Assembly: GCA_022712845.1 (NCBI GenBank)
Contig: JAFLJV010000108.1
Coordinates: forward strand, 1-8,486
From: Sulfurimonas sp.
GTDB taxonomy: Bacteria; Campylobacterota; Campylobacteria; Campylobacterales; Sulfurimonadaceae
Length of the DNA stretch: 8,486 bases
Direction of reading: 5' to 3'
Shown here: positions 5,529 through 8,486 of the stretch, piece by piece
How positions within the stretch are numbered: position 1 is the stretch's first letter
Layout: the number at the start of each line of letters is the position of its first letter
Made by a program: the position numbers and the translations under genes
Notes under the pieces: generated by a model
Told to the model about the DNA's origin: nothing
The model's input: only the letters and a program-made list of their open reading frames with translations
Databases searched by the model: none

Positions 5529-8486
5529 ATGACAATTAAATTAAAGATAATGTCTATAACAATTTTAAGTCTACTTTTGATGGTTGTAGTTTTAGGAACT
5601 ATATCTACTAAACAAGTAGAAAGTATTTTAATTAAAAAAAATTATGATAATTTAATATCAGCACGTGATTCTAAAGTACAACAAATAAAAAGTTTTTTTA
5701 ATGAGAAAATTATAGATATGGAGGTTTTAAGTAAAAGTTTAGAGGTTAAACAGCTTATAAAAATACAATCTAAACAAAAAAATATTGATGTATATGATGA
5801 ATATTTTAAAAATTATATAAATAAATATAATTTTCACAATATATTAATAATAGATAAAAATAATGCTCACATTTTATATTCTATTAATAAAACTACAAAA
5901 TTAAATAAAGTGATAGATACTCTTATAGAAAAAATTATTAGATTAAGAAAACCAATATTTACTGATATGAAAGCATATGAAGATAATAATAAAAATCTTT
6001 CTATGTTTTTAGGAGCACCAGTTTATGTAGATGGAACTTTTACTTCAATTATTGTTGTTCATATATCAACTTATGAGATAAATGATATTATGAAATTTAA
6101 ACAAGGTTATGGAGATACACAAAAAGATTATCTAATTGGAAAAGACTCCCTTATGATAAGTAATAGTTATTTTAATGGCGAATATAAATCTAATCAAATA
6201 ACATTAGATAGATATATGGAACATTCAAATTATTCTAAAAGTATTTTATATAAAAAATCAGGAATTATTTTATTAAAAGATGAGGATAATAATTTTATTT
6301 TATCAGCATATGCTCCTTTAAAAATAGAAGAAAATCTAGAGTGGACTATGGTGTCGGTAATAGAAAAAAATGAAATAATGATTTCTCTGAATAATATAGT
6401 TAGCAATATAATTATAATCTCTTTTATTTTATTGATAATAATATCTTCTATTGTAATTATAATAATAAATAAAAATATAATAAATCCACTAAATAATTTT
6501 CAAGATGGACTTTTGAATTTCTTTAAATATTTAAATAAGGAAAATGATGAAGTTACAAAGCTATATGTAGAATCAAATGATGAAATTGGACAAATGGCAC
6601 GAGCGGTAAATAAAAATATTGTAAATACAAAATCATTTATCTTAATGGAGAGAGAGTTATCTAAACATGATCAAGAATTAAATGAAAATTTAAAAAAAGT
6701 GATAAAAGATAATGAAAAGCATACGTGGATTAAAAATGGTCTTGCAATATTACATGATAAATTATCTGGAAATTTAAATGTATCTGATGTTGGTAATATA
6801 TCAATTACACATTTAGGTAATTATATAAATGCAGGAGTTGGTGTTCTTTATATCATTAATGATAAAAAAGAATTAAGTATATGCAGTGATTATTCATATA
6901 TAAAAAATGATGATGCATTAACAAATTTTAAGCTAGGGGAAGGAACAATTGGGCAAGTTGCATTACAAAAATCACCTATGTTGCTTAAGGGAGTTGAACA
7001 GAGTAGACTTATTATACAAACTGGAGTAGTAAATAATAAACCATTAAATATATATATATTTCCACTTATTTTTAAAGATGAAGTATTTGGTGTTATTGAA
7101 ATAGGCACAAGCAAATTATTTAATGAAACTTCACAAGAGTTTCTTGAATCTTCCAATATAATTATTGCAACAGCATTAGCTACCTCTTTTAATAATCAAA
7201 AAGTTACAAATTTACTAAAAGATATTAAATCATCAAATTCTAAAATGCAAATACAGCAACAAAAATTAGAAGAATCAAATGCTTATATGGAAGAGCAGCA
7301 ACATAAGCTAGAAGAGACAAACTTTAAAATGGAAGAGCAAAAATTACAACTTGAAAAACAAAATGAAAAACTTATAAAATCTCAAAATATGTTAGATAAA
7401 AAAGCTAATGATTTAGCTTTATCAAATAAGTATAAGTCAGAGTTTTTAGCAAACATGTCTCATGAGTTAAGAACACCACTTAACTCTATTATTTTATTAT
7501 CAGATATGTTACAAGAGAATCAAAAAAGTCATTTAGATAAAAATGAAGTAAAAAAAGCCATGGTTATAAATAGTAGTGGAAATGATTTACTTAAATTAAT
7601 AGGAAATGTTCTAGATTTATCAAAAATTGAAGCTGGTATGATGGACTTAAATGTTGATAAATTTACCTCAGGTTCTTTATGTGAAAAATTTCAAATACAA
7701 TTTGAAGATATTGCAAAACAAAAATTGTTAAAGTTTAAAACAGTAGATAAATATAAAGGTGATATTATTAACGATAAAGATAAGCTATCTCAAATTATAA
7801 GAAATCTAATCTCAAATGCACTTAAATTTACTAAAAAAGGCTCTATCATTATGCAAGTGAGTGATACAGCTGATAATAAAATAGAGATATCAATTATAGA
7901 CACTGGTATAGGTATAGCAACTAATAAAGTTGAATCCATATTTGATGCCTTTAAACAAGCTGATGGTACTACATCAAGAGAGTATGGAGGAACAGGTTTA
8001 GGTTTATCTATTAGTTTGGAGTTAGTTAAAATGATGGGTGGAGAGATATCTTTAGATTCAAAAGAGAATAAAGGTAGTAGATTTAATATTGTTATCCCTA
8101 ATATTAAAGATGCATCAAAAAACAAACATACTAAAATAAAAGTTATATCTAAAAATAGAGATGATAGAGACAGAATAAAAGCAAATCATAAAGCATTTTT
8201 AATTATTGAAGATGATGAAGTTTTTTCAAACATACTAAGAGATAAGATAAATTTTCAAGATGAGTATGTACTAATCGCTTCAAGTGGAAAAGATGGATTG
8301 AATTTAGCTAAATCATATAATATTAAAGGGATTTTACTCGATTTAGGTTTACCAGATATGGAGGGGATAGATCTTTTAAAAGAGTTAAAAACAGATGTTA
8401 ATTTACAAAAGATACCAGTTTATGTTATATCTGGAGATCAAAAAATAGAAGTGAGCAAAGAGTTTGGAGCAAAAGGTTTTTTTAAA
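5529..8486 (+). CDS. Membrane hybrid histidine kinase: dCache-like sensor, HAMP, GAF, coiled coil, HisKA, HATPase, REC (3' end outside window)
   Basis: The frame is open for 986 codons and leaves the window without a stop. The first membrane helix is about residues 8-24. Residues 26-273 form a periplasmic sensor of dCache type, as in chemoreceptors: FLGAPVYVDG near 160 and DYLIGKDSLM near 200 are its typical strands. The second helix is about 291-313, followed by HAMP (314-370), GAF (about 405-555) and a signalling coiled coil (558-640) built from 14-residue repeats. HisKA carries H645 in NMSHELRTPLNS. HATPase shows N759/N763 in RNLISNALKFT, D791 in DTGIGI and GGTGLGLSI from 820. The C-terminal receiver has D895/D896, phospho-acceptor D938 in LLDLGLPDMEG and S968; the window ends at K986, its conserved lysine. 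All kinase residues are present, so it should autophosphorylate at H645 and pass phosphate to D938. A downstream Hpt or second receiver is possible but not seen. Likely partners are the receivers encoded at 2989 and 3847. The ligand is unknown. Confidence 0.92.
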   Translation, partial: MTIKLKIMSITILSLLLMVVVLGTISTKQVESILIKKNYDNLISARDSKVQQIKSFFNEKIIDMEVLSKSLEVKQLIKIQSKQKNIDVYDEYFKNYINKYNFHNILIIDKNNAHILYSINKTTKLNKVIDTLIEKIIRLRKPIFTDMKAYEDNNKNLSMFLGAPVYVDGTFTSIIVVHISTYEINDIMKFKQGYGDTQKDYLIGKDSLMISNSYFNGEYKSNQITLDRYMEHSNYSKSILYKKSGIILLKDEDNNFILSAYAPLKIEENLEWTMVSVIEKNEIMISLNNIVSNIIIISFILLIIISSIVIIIINKNIINPLNNFQDGLLNFFKYLNKENDEVTKLYVESNDEIGQMARAVNKNIVNTKSFILMERELSKHDQELNENLKKVIKDNEKHTWIKNGLAILHDKLSGNLNVSDVGNISITHLGNYINAGVGVLYIINDKKELSICSDYSYIKNDDALTNFKLGEGTIGQVALQKSPMLLKGVEQSRLIIQTGVVNNKPLNIYIFPLIFKDEVFGVIEIGTSKLFNETSQEFLESSNIIIATALATSFNNQKVTNLLKDIKSSNSKMQIQQQKLEESNAYMEEQQHKLEETNFKMEEQKLQLEKQNEKLIKSQNMLDKKANDLALSNKYKSEFLANMSHELRTPLNSIILLSDMLQENQKSHLDKNEVKKAMVINSSGNDLLKLIGNVLDLSKIEAGMMDLNVDKFTSGSLCEKFQIQFEDIAKQKLLKFKTVDKYKGDIINDKDKLSQIIRNLISNALKFTKKGSIIMQVSDTADNKIEISIIDTGIGIATNKVESIFDAFKQADGTTSREYGGTGLGLSISLELVKMMGGEISLDSKENKGSRFNIVIPNIKDASKNKHTKIKVISKNRDDRDRIKANHKAFLIIEDDEVFSNILRDKINFQDEYVLIASSGKDGLNLAKSYNIKGILLDLGLPDMEGIDLLKELKTDVNLQKIPVYVISGDQKIEVSKEFGAKGFFK
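7263..7388 (+). repeat. Three imperfect 14-residue coiled-coil repeats inside the kinase
   Basis: Residues 579-592 (KLEESNAYMEEQQH) and 593-606 (KLEETNFKMEEQKL) are clearly repeats of each other, and 607-620 (QLEKQNEKLIKSQN) is a looser third copy. Fourteen residues are two heptads, so this is an extended parallel coiled coil between GAF and HisKA that would carry the signal to the dimerisation helix. Similar Glu/Gln-rich linkers are common in large hybrid kinases. Confidence 0.75.

Noticed and set aside
6890..7156. Minus-strand open frame of 88 codons
   Set aside because: It is antisense to the GAF domain, with no supporting ribosome binding site or recognisable domain.
7790..8125. Minus-strand open frame of 111 codons
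   Set aside because: It is antisense to the HATPase domain of the kinase, whose conserved motifs are all on the + strand. It is a shadow frame.
5529..8486. A frameshift or pseudogene in the kinase because no stop is found
   Set aside because: The frame is continuous and every kinase motif is intact. The missing stop is simply because the gene runs past the window end, within its receiver domain.

Overview
The window is strongly AT-rich, with tightly packed genes all on the + strand, short overlaps between neighbours and lysine/isoleucine/asparagine-heavy proteins. Together with the family mix (an ExoX-like nuclease, a KAS III-like enzyme, and several two-component and degenerate c-di-GMP proteins) this points to a member of the Campylobacterota, most likely Arcobacter-like. 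That placement is inference from composition and gene style, not from a marker gene. No RNA gene, CRISPR array, insertion sequence or prophage gene is visible.

Layout. (1) 2-1657: a three-gene overlapping unit with the C-terminal end of a possible amidohydrolase, a four-helix membrane protein of unknown function, and a DEDDh-type 3'-5' exonuclease with an ExoX-like C-terminal domain, in which the usual Exo II aspartate is asparagine. (2) 1658-1807: a 150-base non-coding gap with small inverted repeats and a probable promoter. (3) 1808-2950: a stand-alone beta-ketoacyl-ACP synthase III-like enzyme with an intact Cys-His-Asn triad. (4) 2989-3720: an OmpR/PhoB-type response regulator. Its receiver domain is complete only if translation starts at a non-standard codon, most likely ATT at 2989. 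(5) 3721-3846: a regulatory gap holding two copies of TGACACTTGA spaced one helical turn apart, a TATAAT box and a TTGTAA-N4-TTACAA dyad. (6) 3847-5517: a REC-GGDEF-EAL protein whose two output domains have both lost key residues. (7) 5529 to the window end: a large membrane hybrid histidine kinase (dCache-like sensor, HAMP, GAF, coiled coil, HisKA, HATPase, REC), cut off inside its receiver.

How the genes may work together. The kinase and the REC-GGDEF-EAL protein are separated by 11 bases and are probably co-transcribed. The receivers of the REC-GGDEF-EAL protein and of the upstream OmpR-type regulator resemble each other, so the kinase may feed both: one branch acting on transcription and one acting through a non-enzymatic c-di-GMP-type or protein-binding module. 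The 11-bp-spaced direct repeat upstream of the REC-GGDEF-EAL gene has the geometry expected for an OmpR/PhoB-family operator, which would let the neighbouring regulator control the operon. This wiring is inference. The degenerate catalytic motifs, the missing standard start codon and the repeats are seen directly.
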